Positions 34,502-43,301 of a stretch of 56,635 bases of DNA are shown here, one piece after another. Every line of letters begins with the position of its first letter. Positions within the stretch are counted from its first letter, which is position 1. Position numbers and translations under genes: made by a program. The DNA is from Acidobacteriota bacterium (GTDB lineage: Bacteria; Chlamydiota; Chlamydiia; Chlamydiales; Rhabdochlamydiaceae), in NCBI GenBank assembly GCA_903970255.1, contig CAJCHM010000068.1, forward strand, positions 1 through 56,635, in the 5' to 3' direction. The notes below the pieces were generated by a model. It saw only the letters and a program-made list of their open reading frames with translations. It had not been told where the DNA came from and made no database searches.

Positions 34502-35335
34502 CTAAGAAGCTAACGTTTGAACGATCGTATTCGTATCGTTAATCCAGAGCATGGTCTGTTTGGTCAACTGTTTGAGAATGAAAAACCATGCGCCGGCGAG
34601 CATAGCTAGGCCAGCTAGGGATTTAAGAGACATCCCTAAGAATGCGATCTGCACTTGAGGAGCTAGACGGTTGGCTATCCCTAAAAACATCTCTGTCATT
34701 AGGATGGCCAAAAGTGAAGGAGCTGCCAATTGGATTGCAACTGCTAAGATCCGATTGATGCTTCCCCAAACCGCTTGCCAAAAGGGGTGGTTAAAATTAA
34801 AAAATTGCAAGGGGATCCACCCATCAGCAGGAATTAAAGTGTAGGTCTCAAAAAGGGCGTTAAAAAAATAGAAGGGCCCATCGATCTGGTAAAAAATCAC
34901 AATCAGAACAAAATTATAGAGCAACCCTAAGTCGGAGGCTTGTGTCTGCATGAAAGGATTTGTCACCTGCAATGAAGATGAGCCACGTAGGAAGTCGATG
35001 ATGGTGCCCGCAGATTCTGCCATGAAGAAAGGAATGGAAACAAAAATGGCAAGGATAAAGCCGATAAAAAGTTCTTTAATACAGAGAAATATGAATTCGA
35101 TGTTAAACGAGATCAATGTTTTAGTTGTAATAGCCATATGAGGTAGGAAAACGACCGTAAGCACGATGAGGAAGCCAATCTTGACAGGGGCTGGAGTTTT
35201 GGATCCGAAGAAGGGAGCCATTGCAATCACAGGTGCAATGCGAAACATCCCTAAGAAAAATAAAGACAAGGCGGTAATGGGCGCGTAGTTGGTAAGTTGA
35301 GAGAAGAACGAAAGATAGGTATCAGTGCTGGACAT
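34502..35335 (-). CDS. sctT: Type III secretion export apparatus protein SctT
   Basis: 277 residues with about six to eight membrane segments and the SctT/FliR traits RIAPVIAMAPFFG and ATQ-like FMQTQASDLG. SctT caps the SctR5-S4-T1 export gate. Last gene of the sctJ-to-sctT run, 6 bp after sctS. Equivalent to CT564 in Chlamydia. Confidence 0.92.
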   Translation of the reverse strand: MSSTDTYLSFFSQLTNYAPITALSLFFLGMFRIAPVIAMAPFFGSKTPAPVKIGFLIVLTVVFLPHMAITTKTLISFNIEFIFLCIKELFIGFILAIFVSIPFFMAESAGTIIDFLRGSSSLQVTNPFMQTQASDLGLLYNFVLIVIFYQIDGPFYFFNALFETYTLIPADGWIPLQFFNFNHPFWQAVWGSINRILAVAIQLAAPSLLAILMTEMFLGIANRLAPQVQIAFLGMSLKSLAGLAMLAGAWFFILKQLTKQTMLWINDTNTIVQTLAS

Positions 35336-35341
35336 TAAATT

Positions 35342-35614
35342 TTAGTAAGTCGACCATTTTGAAAAATTCATAAAAATATTATTCGTAAAGGACATGATCT
35401 GGGAGGAGAGCCATCCTCCCATGAACATCAGAACCATAATAACAGCAAACAGTTTTACCATGAAGGAAAGTGTTTGTTCCTGAATTTGCGTTGCCGCCTG
35501 GAAAACGGCCACCATTAGCCCAAGCATCGTGCTAATCAGGATCGGAGGGCCAGATAGAAGCAGAATTAATAGGAGTGCCTGGTAAGTGAGCTGATAAATT
35601 TCTGTGGTATACAT
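35342..35614 (-). CDS. sctS: Type III secretion export apparatus protein SctS
   Basis: 90 residues from the ATG at 35614, the normal family length; a reading from 35653 would overlap sctR and add 13 atypical residues. Two membrane hairpin helices with GPPILISTMLGLMVAVFQAA and TQIQEQTLSF, the SctS/FliQ signature. Part of the export gate. Confidence 0.94.
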   Translation of the reverse strand: MYTTEIYQLTYQALLLILLLSGPPILISTMLGLMVAVFQAATQIQEQTLSFMVKLFAVIMVLMFMGGWLSSQIMSFTNNIFMNFSKWSTY

Positions 35615-35633
35615 CTCTACCTTTTCCTCAAAT

Positions 35634-36455
35634 TTATCTGAATGATAGCACAAGTCCTTGAATGATCAAGGTCCACCCATCGACCATGACGATCAACAGC
35701 AATTTAAGCGGAAGGGCAATGGTAAGCGGCGATAGCATCATCATCCCCATGGCAAGCAAGATATTCGAAGTGACAAGGTCGATGACAAAAAACGGCAAGT
35801 AGATCAATACGCCGATTTCAAAAGCGGCCTTTAACTGAGTCGTGATGAACGATGGAATCAGAATGATAAAATCATTGGGTTTTAAGCTTGTGCGGAACTC
35901 CTCAGGAAAAGAGCGGTAGGCAAGCTGATAGAAGCCATTGATGTGTTTTCCGCTAGTATTTCTTTCAAGAAATTCCCGCATAGGCTCTTTGGAAAGATCG
36001 ATGGTCTTAACCAAATACTGAGCGCTCTGAGATGAGAACAGTGCGTTCGGGGGCTCTTTTTTTATAAAATCCTCACTGCTCTTATACATCGCAAGCACAG
36101 TGGGAAACATCACGTAGATTGTCATGAGTAGAGCAACGCCGCTGATCACCTGGTTGGGCGGAGATTGTTGGACCCCAAGGGCATTGCGCAACAGCGAGAG
36201 GACGACCACAATTTTGATATAGGAGGTAAGTAGCATGACCGCAAAGGGAAGCAGGGCAAGCGCGGTAATTGCCGTAAGTTCTTCCACAATGGAGGGAGTA
36301 GGAAGATAGGGTGTGGGGGGATTGTTTGGGTTAAAAAGTGTCCCAGAATTGGAAACAGCCGGAGCTGTTGCTTCCTGGGCAAAGAGGGGCTCTGTTCCAA
36401 TTCCAATTAGAACTAAGGCGAGCAGCAGAAATAGAACGATTTTGCGTCTTTGCAT
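35634..36455 (-). CDS. sctR: Type III secretion export apparatus protein SctR
   Basis: 273 residues. A signal-like hydrophobic start (residues 5-26, ending LFAQ) is followed by the SctR/FliP core: SYIKIVVVLSLLRNALGVQQSPPN and the late LLAMGMMMLSPLTIALPLKL. Five copies form most of the export gate. The N-terminal extension is usual for FliP and chlamydial SctR. Confidence 0.95.
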   Translation of the reverse strand: MQRRKIVLFLLLALVLIGIGTEPLFAQEATAPAVSNSGTLFNPNNPPTPYLPTPSIVEELTAITALALLPFAVMLLTSYIKIVVVLSLLRNALGVQQSPPNQVISGVALLMTIYVMFPTVLAMYKSSEDFIKKEPPNALFSSQSAQYLVKTIDLSKEPMREFLERNTSGKHINGFYQLAYRSFPEEFRTSLKPNDFIILIPSFITTQLKAAFEIGVLIYLPFFVIDLVTSNILLAMGMMMLSPLTIALPLKLLLIVMVDGWTLIIQGLVLSFR

Positions 36456-36527
36456 TTTAAACCTAGAAACGGCTATCCATGCAGTTATACATCGTGGAGA
36501 TTTTCTCTAAAAGAAAAAGAATTCTTT

Positions 36528-37160
36528 TTACGCCTTTGAGCTATCCGTATATTTTTCAAAAGCAGATTCGAGAGCACGCCACTGATTTTCAATCGTAGCA
36601 TTGATGATCCCGCTTTCTGTTTCGATAATGCAGCCCCCGGGGGCGATGTCGGAGCGCTCCTGAATGTTTAGGACACGCACTTGCTCGAGAATGCTTTTGA
36701 TTTTTGGTTTTTGAGCCTCAAGCATTTCTTTATCGGTTTTGTTGACATAGATGGTGAAACGGTGGTTTTGCGTCACAGGCATTAACCCCTGGATGACAAT
36801 CTCGACGATGGTCTCTGGATGTAAGGTGAGTTGCTCGCCAACGATTTTTTTCGCAGCTTTTAGGGCAAGGGGGAGGATTTGCTTCTGCAATTCTGAGCGG
36901 ATGAGATGGAGTTGTTTATCAAAGTGGATCAAATGCTCATTAAAACGCTCTAACCCTATGGAAAACCCCTCTTCTTTGGCTATTTCTTTGAGCTCTTCGC
37001 ACTCCTTTTCAATGAGCTTTTTGTAGTCTTTGGCATCTTCTTTAGCTTTGATTAAAATTTGAGAGGCTTCCATCAGCGTGCTAAATTCTTCAGCGGGGAT
37101 GACTTTGTCATCATCCGATGGGTGGATTTCCCCTTGGTAAATGAGTGAGAAAAATTTCAT
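36528..37160 (-). CDS. sctL: Type III secretion stator protein SctL
   Basis: 210 residues, FliH/SctL-like. Helical N-terminus (residues 25-70, coiled coil) then the V-type ATPase E-subunit-like domain with IAPGGCIIETESGIINATIE. It links the SctN ATPase to the cytoplasmic sorting platform. Start 3 bp after the SctK-like gene on this strand. CT561 equivalent. Confidence 0.88.
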   Translation of the reverse strand: MKFFSLIYQGEIHPSDDDKVIPAEEFSTLMEASQILIKAKEDAKDYKKLIEKECEELKEIAKEEGFSIGLERFNEHLIHFDKQLHLIRSELQKQILPLALKAAKKIVGEQLTLHPETIVEIVIQGLMPVTQNHRFTIYVNKTDKEMLEAQKPKIKSILEQVRVLNIQERSDIAPGGCIIETESGIINATIENQWRALESAFEKYTDSSKA

Positions 37161-37163
37161 ATG

Positions 37164-38027
37164 TCACTTTCGATTATTTGTTTTAAGGGCATTCATTAAC
37201 TCGATGACCTGCTGTGTTAGGAGAGCAGAGGCTTTGGGGTGGTCAAGCGCTGTGCATAGCTTCATCAGATGCTGCCCCTTTTCTGAATCAAGTCGATGGG
37301 TAAGATACCATAAGAGGCTGCTTGATTTGCCATAAAGAGACTTGGCGATCCGGTTAATGCCTCTTTGAAGCAGCATCGATTTGAGGGCGTTTAGATCTCC
37401 GTTCCATCCGAGCAAGCCCATTTTTTTGAATGAGACGGGTTCTTTTTTGTGTAATAGAGTTTTAAGAAATGTCTCCTGAGCCTTGGTCAATAAGCCGTAG
37501 ATTTCTTTGAGCTTCGAGGTTTCAATGATATGCCGCACCTCAATGGATAGATCATGCATGCTCAAGAGATTAATGAGGGAGTCGAGCTGCTGGCGCGAAA
37601 GGTCTAGGAGTTCATTTAAGGGATCCTGTGGCAGCAAAGAAATGGGCAGGAGATCGGTTGGGGCAATCGTCTCAAACAAAACTCTTTTCAGATAGGTTTT
37701 ACCGCTATCAGAGGGGAGGGGGATCGTATCGGAGAGCAGTAGGGAAGCTTTGAGGCCATTGATCTGTTCTAAGGTCAACGCAGACAAAAACAGCTTGATC
37801 TCATTTTCGGTAAGCGATCTCAAAAAAGGAGTGAGCCATGAGAAGTGAACTTTAAGCAGCTCATCTTCAATAGGTTCAGTATCCTCAATAGGATTTTGCT
37901 GAAGAGTCGCAAGATCTTGCAGATCAGAAATGAGTTCTGGGGAAATGCACTCCAACAGACGCCTACGCAAATCGGCAGGAGAGGAATGCAAGAATGACTG
38001 CCATACGATCAGAGCCGTTGTATCCAT
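37164..38027 (-). CDS. SctK-like type III secretion accessory protein (CT560 position)
   Basis: 287 residues, soluble and helical, rich in leucine with many serines. No motif is diagnostic, but the position between sctJ and sctL is that of CT560, which is regarded as a SctK/OrgA-like sorting-platform component. A function as adaptor between the platform and SctL is inferred from gene order. Confidence 0.7.
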   Translation of the reverse strand: MDTTALIVWQSFLHSSPADLRRRLLECISPELISDLQDLATLQQNPIEDTEPIEDELLKVHFSWLTPFLRSLTENEIKLFLSALTLEQINGLKASLLLSDTIPLPSDSGKTYLKRVLFETIAPTDLLPISLLPQDPLNELLDLSRQQLDSLINLLSMHDLSIEVRHIIETSKLKEIYGLLTKAQETFLKTLLHKKEPVSFKKMGLLGWNGDLNALKSMLLQRGINRIAKSLYGKSSSLLWYLTHRLDSEKGQHLMKLCTALDHPKASALLTQQVIELMNALKTNNRK

Positions 38028-38036
38028 AAATGTCGG

Positions 38037-39011
38037 TTATTTTTTTTCCTCTAAGGCTTTTCGCTGAGCCGCATTGGGAGCTTCTTGTTCTTGAATGGGA
38101 ACGGGATGCAGTAGAGCTTTGAAGCCGCCCCGTTTTTTGAGGAGAGGGTAAAACTTCCAAAGAATCCAACCGAGCCCCAATGCAAAAACAATGGCGCAAA
38201 CAATCAATATAAAGAAAATGAAGCGGAACCTGCTAGCAGAAGATTGGCTCATGACAATGGACCAGATGCTGACATATTCTTTGGCTTTTGGCTCAAGTGA
38301 CTCTGTCGCAGGAGTTAAAGTGAGATCGGTGAAACGGGATCTATCCGAGATGACAGTGACATCATTGATATCTAAACCTGTTACGCTCCCTGAAACCAGC
38401 CGCTTAATCTTAGTGATAAGGTGGCTATTGGGGTCATCGAGGATTCCCATGTGCTTGACAAAGACGGCAGCTGTGATTCTTTTTGGGACTGTTTGGGTCC
38501 CCGGAGGAGCATAAGAAGCTGCAGCTTCAGCAGGGAAAGAGATCTGCACATCCGCTTCGATAACACCATCGATCTTGCGAATCATATTGCCAATTTGCGA
38601 AGCAAGCCCTGCCTGGTAGCGGATCGTCTCTTGCTTATCCGATGTCATGAGGCCGGTTGCGGAAAAAAGATCGAGGAGAGTTGTTCCTTTTTTACGGGGA
38701 AGACCGTTTTGATTGAGGACGGCCATTGCCTCGGTAGCCTGGCCAGAGTCGACAGCAATGCTGTATTTGATTGTCCCTTCAGCACCGCCGGGGGCAGTAC
38801 TTACAGCCACAGATTTGTCAGCTGCGATTCCCTTGCTGGCAAGGAAGACGATAATCTCATTGGCCTCTCTTTCATCAACCTCGTTGATGATCATCATGCT
38901 ATTCTCACAGGCGGTAAGAAACAGTAAAGAGCAGATCATACAGAAGAAGAGCGTCATTCTGCGGACAGAAGAGGTGCGGGATGAGGGCGTAGTAAGGGGG
39001 GAGTTTCTCAT
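38037..39011 (-). CDS. sctJ: Type III secretion inner ring lipoprotein SctJ
   Basis: 324 residues. Lipoprotein signal with FLTAC; two ring-building domains follow (INEVDEREANEIIVFLASKGI; later QVSFP-like QISFPAEAA). One membrane helix near residues 265-285 and a cytoplasmic tail. It forms the inner membrane ring of the injectisome. The start could also be the ATG at 38957, which gives a shorter signal. First gene of the run; CT559 equivalent. Confidence 0.94.
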   Translation of the reverse strand: MRNSPLTTPSSRTSSVRRMTLFFCMICSLLFLTACENSMMIINEVDEREANEIIVFLASKGIAADKSVAVSTAPGGAEGTIKYSIAVDSGQATEAMAVLNQNGLPRKKGTTLLDLFSATGLMTSDKQETIRYQAGLASQIGNMIRKIDGVIEADVQISFPAEAAASYAPPGTQTVPKRITAAVFVKHMGILDDPNSHLITKIKRLVSGSVTGLDINDVTVISDRSRFTDLTLTPATESLEPKAKEYVSIWSIVMSQSSASRFRFIFFILIVCAIVFALGLGWILWKFYPLLKKRGGFKALLHPVPIQEQEAPNAAQRKALEEKK

Positions 39012-39172
39012 AACTTTTAACTTTTAAGATTTTTGAGGTTTGCCAGGCAACAGAGCACTGAACTTTCACTTGGCCATATTCTATTTATAGCAGTTTTGGG
39101 TGACCTACGTCAAATTGAATCCCAAAAAGAGGTAGAAATGACTAAAAATGGTCAGAGATGACAAGAAGTTTC

Positions 39173-40156
39173 TTATTTTTTTGTGATCCACGTCGGTCCC
39201 TTCCCAAACCTTCCCAAGAAATAATCGCGCACCCCGCAAAGAGCTGCGCGGTTCTTTACGAGTTTCTCTTCTTTTTCTTTGAGGTTGGTTTTAATTTTAA
39301 GTTTTTTAATCACAAAGAGTTGCACAGATTTAATGATGTGGATTTTAAACATGTGTAAAATATCTGGGATGAGAGAGCGCATATAAAGCCCCAACCGCTG
39401 CTTCCTTGAGCAATTTCTTTGAATCCAGAGCAATCGGTTGCGCCACCAGAAATAAGTGGAGTGGGGTTTCCCTCCGGTAAAGGAGGCAGAAACTTTGTGC
39501 CAAAGGTGTGCTTTAGGGCAGGTGAGGGTCCCAAAGCCGGCCGCTTTTGCTCTGAAACAAAAATCCGACTCCTCCCAGATAAGAAAAAAACGGGGTTCCA
39601 AATAGCCGATCGCCTCGATCACAGAGCGTTTGACGATCAAACCAGCTCCACAGACATAGTCGATTTCCTCTGGTCTCTGCCAGCGGATTCCATCCTCTTT
39701 TTGGCGCAAACCAATCATCTCAAATGTCCCTGTTTTTGCATTCCAGATACCGCCGAGGTGATCCAGGGTATCCCTCTTATCAAAGAGAAAGATCTTTGCC
39801 CCCAGGATTCCGGCATGAGGATGGGCCTGATAGATTTCAACAAAGCATTCCAAAATGTTATTCGCAACGACCGTATCATTATTGAGAAGAAATAAAAGAT
39901 CCGCTCCTCTATCTAGGGCTTTGCGCATCCCGACGTTATTTCCTTCCGCATAGCCCAAATTTTCCCCTGTTTCAATCAATAGAGGCTGTGGAAAACCCTC
40001 TCGAATTGCCGCCCCAGAACCATCACTTGAGCCGTTATCAACGACAATGGTTTCAAAATTTGGATAGGTGAGTTTTTCAAGAGATTCTAGGCAAGCAAGT
40101 GTATCCTCCTTGCCGTTATAATTGAGAAGAATGATGGCGATTTTAGGGGTGTCCAA
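39173..40156 (-). CDS. Family 2 glycosyltransferase (rhamnosyltransferase-like)
   Basis: 327 residues. GT-A features: IILLNYNGKEDTLACLESL, VVDNGSSDGS, LFLLNNDTVV and later IWEESDFCFRAKAAGF, the pattern of GT2 rhamnosyl/N-acetylglucosaminyl transferases. It follows pyrE by 3 bp in the Fic-pyrE unit, which is functionally unrelated. Substrate unknown; the rml genes of this window could supply dTDP-rhamnose. Confidence 0.88.
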   Translation of the reverse strand: MDTPKIAIILLNYNGKEDTLACLESLEKLTYPNFETIVVDNGSSDGSGAAIREGFPQPLLIETGENLGYAEGNNVGMRKALDRGADLLFLLNNDTVVANNILECFVEIYQAHPHAGILGAKIFLFDKRDTLDHLGGIWNAKTGTFEMIGLRQKEDGIRWQRPEEIDYVCGAGLIVKRSVIEAIGYLEPRFFLIWEESDFCFRAKAAGFGTLTCPKAHLWHKVSASFTGGKPHSTYFWWRNRLLWIQRNCSRKQRLGLYMRSLIPDILHMFKIHIIKSVQLFVIKKLKIKTNLKEKEEKLVKNRAALCGVRDYFLGRFGKGPTWITKK

Positions 40157-40159
40157 CGC

Positions 40160-40759
40160 TCAATGTCCGGTTAAAAATGCATGAACTTTTGAAGAGATTT
40201 CCGCAGAGATCTTCGTTTCATGAAGCAAAATATCGAGCAGATCAAAAATCTCAATGAGAGGGTGCAAAACGATCCCATTTTTTTTAAGATTCTCTTTTGC
40301 CCCCTGGCTACGATCGAGGATGACGATCGCATCGTGGATTTCCAACCCCTCACTTCTTAATAGAGTGGCAATTTCAAGGGTGCTCTCCCCTTGTGTCATC
40401 ACATCTTCGATGAGAAGACAGGTTTGCCCCTTGTGATATTTGCCCTCGATGAGTTTTTTGGTGCCATAATCTTTGATTTCTTTGCGGCACCAGATCATGG
40501 GATACCCCCCTTCAAGCGATAAAGCTGTAGCAATGGGCAGTGCTGCATAGGGGATGCCACAAAGCAGATCAAAGGAAAGTTGAGCGGCAAGTCTATTTGT
40601 CTCCCTAATCAGTTTTTTCATCAGAGGAGGGTAAGAAATGACAAGGCGCAGATCGATGTAGATGGGAGTTTGCATCCCATGTTTCAATGTAAAAGAGCCA
40701 AATTGCACAACTCCGATCGCATGCAATTGGAGAATGAGATCTTTAATTTCTTGGGTCAT
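40160..40759 (-). CDS. pyrE: Orotate phosphoribosyltransferase
   Basis: 199 residues. [19 protein letters not shown] at the start and the PRPP-binding loop [11 protein letters not shown] identify it. It makes OMP from orotate and PRPP in de novo pyrimidine synthesis. Chlamydiaceae have lost this pathway, so its presence points to a less reduced relative. The ATG overlaps the stop codon of the fic gene by 4 bp. Confidence 0.92.
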   Translation of the reverse strand: MTQEIKDLILQLHAIGVVQFGSFTLKHGMQTPIYIDLRLVISYPPLMKKLIRETNRLAAQLSFDLLCGIPYAALPIATALSLEGGYPMIWCRKEIKDYGTKKLIEGKYHKGQTCLLIEDVMTQGESTLEIATLLRSEGLEIHDAIVILDRSQGAKENLKKNGIVLHPLIEIFDLLDILLHETKISAEISSKVHAFLTGH

Positions 40760-42099
40760 TTGGAACCCGATTGTAAAAGAGTTGCTAAATTTGCTGGAAC
40801 AGTAAAAATAAACGCCTTTCCCTTTTTGGCCATTTTCAATAGGCCTTTTTCGTGTAATTCTTGTAAATCTTGCCGTGCAGTATCGTATGCGATCTGATGA
40901 CTATTTTTATGTGCTGCAATGGTATACCTTGTACTAGGATGCTGCAGGGCATGGGCCAATAGCGCCTCTTGCCTATAATTGAAATTCCCCTTTTTTTTTA
41001 TCAGCAATTCAACTTGGTTTAACTCACTTGTTTTTATAGAAATGTAATTATAAAGTGATTGGATAGCCTTCCAAATCACATCCATTTGGTGATTGATAAA
41101 ATAGGTGAGGTCGTTCTCATCTGTTTCGGTGTAGAGAAATGCTTCCACATATTGGACGGGAGCATTTAATAGGATTTCCGATATTGAAATGAACTCGAAC
41201 AGCCAATAGCCCTGGCGTAGCATGAGCCAATAAAATAAAGCGCGAGCGGTTCTCCCGTTTCCATCGACAAAAGGGTGATCATAAGCTAGCCAAAAATGAA
41301 GGATGATTGCGCGAATGACAGGATGAACAAATGAGGAAGGGGTTTTCCCATTGGCAAAATCACACATGGCCTCCAACCGCTTTGGCAGTTCATTTGCATG
41401 CAGAGGATGATGCAAAATGTCGCCAGATACCGTATCTTCAACAATGACGGGTTCACCTTCTTTTCGCAATCTTCCCACAGCTTCGGGCTTGTCTAGGGTG
41501 CCGCTGGTTACTGTTCTGTGCATTTCAAAAATTAAATCGATCGAAAGGGGAAGTTCTTTCCATCTGCTGATTTGCTGCATAGTATGCAAGTTATTTAGGA
41601 TCATCTGCTCGCTTAAGTTTCTTGGCGCTCTGCCAGATCTTAGCATTTCTTTTGCAACTTTTCTTGTTGTTGCAGCCCCCTCAATCTGACTTGAAGTAAT
41701 CGCTTCCTGAATTAGAGACCGCATAACATACTGATCTTTAGTTTGAGCGTTGGTAAGGACCTCTGGGACCTCAAGCACTCCGCCTGCTCCAAGGTCGATT
41801 TCATGCAGTCGCTCAAGCACATTGTCTGAGAGGTTGTAGAAAAAGAAATCTTTTCCATCTCTATCCATCAAAGGGACGACTTTCATCCCAAGAAGACGCC
41901 GCATTTTAATCCCAAACCACCACTCTTCTTTGGTAAGTCCCTTGGGTGGGGTCAAGTGGCGGACAATGTCCCAGTGCCGGTATTTCCCCTCATTCTCTGT
42001 TTTATCCCCCTCCTTGCGCATCAGGTCTAATTTCTCGAAAGAAAAAGAATTTGTCCATTTCTCATCGCGTACATTGGGGGGCCTTTGAGGCATCTTCAT
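40756..42099 (-). CDS. Fic-domain protein with N-terminal inhibitory motif and C-terminal winged helix
   Basis: 447 residues. [10 protein letters not shown] (136-145) is the S-x-x-x-E-G inhibitory helix motif. The active site [12 protein letters not shown] (275-286) has the catalytic His and the full Fic consensus. Residues 365-440 look like a winged helix DNA-binding region ([30 protein letters not shown]). Fic proteins transfer AMP from ATP to target proteins; the inhibitory motif keeps them off. A promoter and two related inverted repeats lie just upstream, so the winged helix may autoregulate the gene. Starts at M1 or M3. Confidence 0.92.
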   Translation of the reverse strand: MKMPQRPPNVRDEKWTNSFSFEKLDLMRKEGDKTENEGKYRHWDIVRHLTPPKGLTKEEWWFGIKMRRLLGMKVVPLMDRDGKDFFFYNLSDNVLERLHEIDLGAGGVLEVPEVLTNAQTKDQYVMRSLIQEAITSSQIEGAATTRKVAKEMLRSGRAPRNLSEQMILNNLHTMQQISRWKELPLSIDLIFEMHRTVTSGTLDKPEAVGRLRKEGEPVIVEDTVSGDILHHPLHANELPKRLEAMCDFANGKTPSSFVHPVIRAIILHFWLAYDHPFVDGNGRTARALFYWLMLRQGYWLFEFISISEILLNAPVQYVEAFLYTETDENDLTYFINHQMDVIWKAIQSLYNYISIKTSELNQVELLIKKKGNFNYRQEALLAHALQHPSTRYTIAAHKNSHQIAYDTARQDLQELHEKGLLKMAKKGKAFIFTVPANLATLLQSGSK

Positions 42100-42102
42100 A
42101 AT

Positions 42103-42133
42103 TTGCTACCAATTTCTGACTTAATGGTAGCAA
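42103..42133. promoter_or_regulatory. Operator-like inverted repeat overlapping the fic -10 box
   Basis: TTGCTACCA and TGGTAGCAA are a perfect 9-bp inverted repeat with a 13-bp spacer, 3 bp before the fic start codon. It covers the predicted -10 hexamer and start of transcription. A related site lies at 42218. Confidence 0.7.
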
Positions 42134-42152
42134 GCTTGTGTCAGATTGTCAA
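42124..42152 (-). promoter_or_regulatory. Putative fic-pyrE promoter
   Basis: On the minus strand a consensus TTGACA (42147-42152), a 17-bp spacer and TACCAT (42124-42129). The -10 box lies inside the inverted repeat at 42103-42133. Confidence 0.6.
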
Positions 42153-42217
42153 TTAACAAATTTGCAGATGTGGGTAGTTGGGCATATATCGTTGATAATT
42201 AAATTTTTATTCTCAGT

Positions 42218-42240
42218 TACCAATTTGGTGTAATTTGGTA
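42218..42240. promoter_or_regulatory. Second operator-like inverted repeat upstream of fic
   Basis: taccaatttggtgtaatttg + gta: TACCAA and TTGGTA arms around an 11-bp spacer. It resembles the promoter-proximal site (both read TACCAATTT...TAA...TGGTAG), so both may bind the same protein. Confidence 0.5.
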
Positions 42241-42359
42241 GAAAGCTGGTTGTGGTACAATTATGTCGCGGTGTAGAATTAAGTTTAAATTAATGATGAG
42301 CCAAAAAGTAGTTTAAAAAATAATTATAATTTCCATAGCATTAAAAACGGTAGGACTAG

Positions 42360-42427
42360 CTGGACTTTAGCCATTGCAGCGGGGCGATTTTCCCAGATAG
42401 CGCCCCGATGCAATGGCTAAAGTCGAG
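42360..42427. repeat. Palindromic element family 2, short copy C
   Basis: ctggactttagccattgcag, then GCGGGGCGATTTTCCCAGATAGCGCC, as in the longer copies, but the right half is shortened to GATGCAATGGCTAAAGTCGAG. About 68 bp; the arms have both changed G to C or A at the same position, keeping the pairing. Confidence 0.8.
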
Positions 42428-42661
42428 ACTAGGTGAACGAAGGCCTAAGTGGGGCAATAATTTCGTGAATTCAGGTATTATTATTTTTTATTCGATTAAT
42501 TTTTAAATAAAAAACATTTAATTATAATTTTATAAGAGAAATTAATTAAAGAATTTTGATATTATTAGTAAATAGATTAACATGATAGTATTTAACGTGG
42601 GTCGTTGCGCTAGATTGTTGAATTCACCCCAATAATAAAAAATAAAAAGGAGTCAATTATA

Positions 42662-43105
42662 ATGAACGCTATATGTCAAGCCGTTAATAACGGCATGTTG
42701 AATATGAGAAATGCCTGGAATTTGTCATCCACTTGCCGAAAATTCGCCCATATATCAACAACAGTTGGTCTTTCTGCAACCATAGGGACAACAGTAACAG
42801 CACTATTTGCACAGTTCAATCCTGTAGGTTATCTTAATTGGCCAACTTCTTTTTTCAATTGTGTTTGGAATAATGATCTTATAGATTATATTTGCACGCC
42901 TACTTCACTCTACTATCTATTCTTAGCGGGAATAGGTACTGCGTTCACTGCGGCTGCTGCTCCGTTAATAGGTCCTCTCGCGGCTTACCCTATGATCTGG
43001 AGACCTGCTCGAGCCGCTAACCCGGGCCTATTGCCTGCTGGAGTTTTTCTACCTCCGTTAGCATTGCTTCCAGCAGCGCCGGTAGAAGAAGGCCCTATAA
43101 ACTAA
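42662..43105 (+). CDS. Small hydrophobic protein, possible inclusion membrane protein
   Basis: 147 residues with AAGGAG 10 bp upstream. Two hydrophobic regions (about 33-52 and 83-112, rich in Ala/Gly/Thr) and a proline-rich tail. No signal peptide. Chlamydial Inc proteins are type III substrates with paired hydrophobic segments; here the spacing between segments is longer than the usual bilobed domain, so the comparison is weak. No homologue is recognised. A weak hairpin (43137-43159) follows. Confidence 0.6.
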   Translation: MNAICQAVNNGMLNMRNAWNLSSTCRKFAHISTTVGLSATIGTTVTALFAQFNPVGYLNWPTSFFNCVWNNDLIDYICTPTSLYYLFLAGIGTAFTAAAAPLIGPLAAYPMIWRPARAANPGLLPAGVFLPPLALLPAAPVEEGPIN

Positions 43106-43136
43106 ACAGCGAAGTTTAAGAAGAAACAAGCCAAGT

Positions 43137-43159
43137 CCCGGACTTTTTAGGAGTCTGGG
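43137..43159 (+). terminator. Weak hairpin after the hydrophobic protein gene
   Basis: cccggact/agtctggg with one mismatch and a 7-bp T-rich loop; no T-run follows. A terminator role is uncertain. Confidence 0.3.
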
Positions 43160-43301
43160 ATGTTTCCTTAACGTATAGCCGTTTGCTTTGGAATGTTGGC
43201 CTTTAGCTAGCGCAGGTTCCTTCGAAGAGATTGCGGTAAAAACCTCTTGCGCAAAAATCATTTTCATCGGAGAATCTTTCCCACTCTCGGGAGGAACCAA
43301 T

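Larger units (their letters stand above)
42100..42661. other. Intergenic region between divergent fic and small hydrophobic gene
   Basis: 562 bp. It holds the fic promoter and operator-like repeats (42103-42240), the short family 2 palindrome (42360-42427), and a very AT-rich tract (about 42470-42600) upstream of the 42662 gene. No coding region is supported. Confidence 0.65.

Noticed and set aside
38421-38927. 168-codon open frame opposite sctJ
   Set aside because: Shadow of the well-supported sctJ gene; composition is not protein-like.
39419-39895. 158-codon open frame on the plus strand
   Set aside because: Antisense to the GT2 gene at 39173-40156, which has intact motifs.
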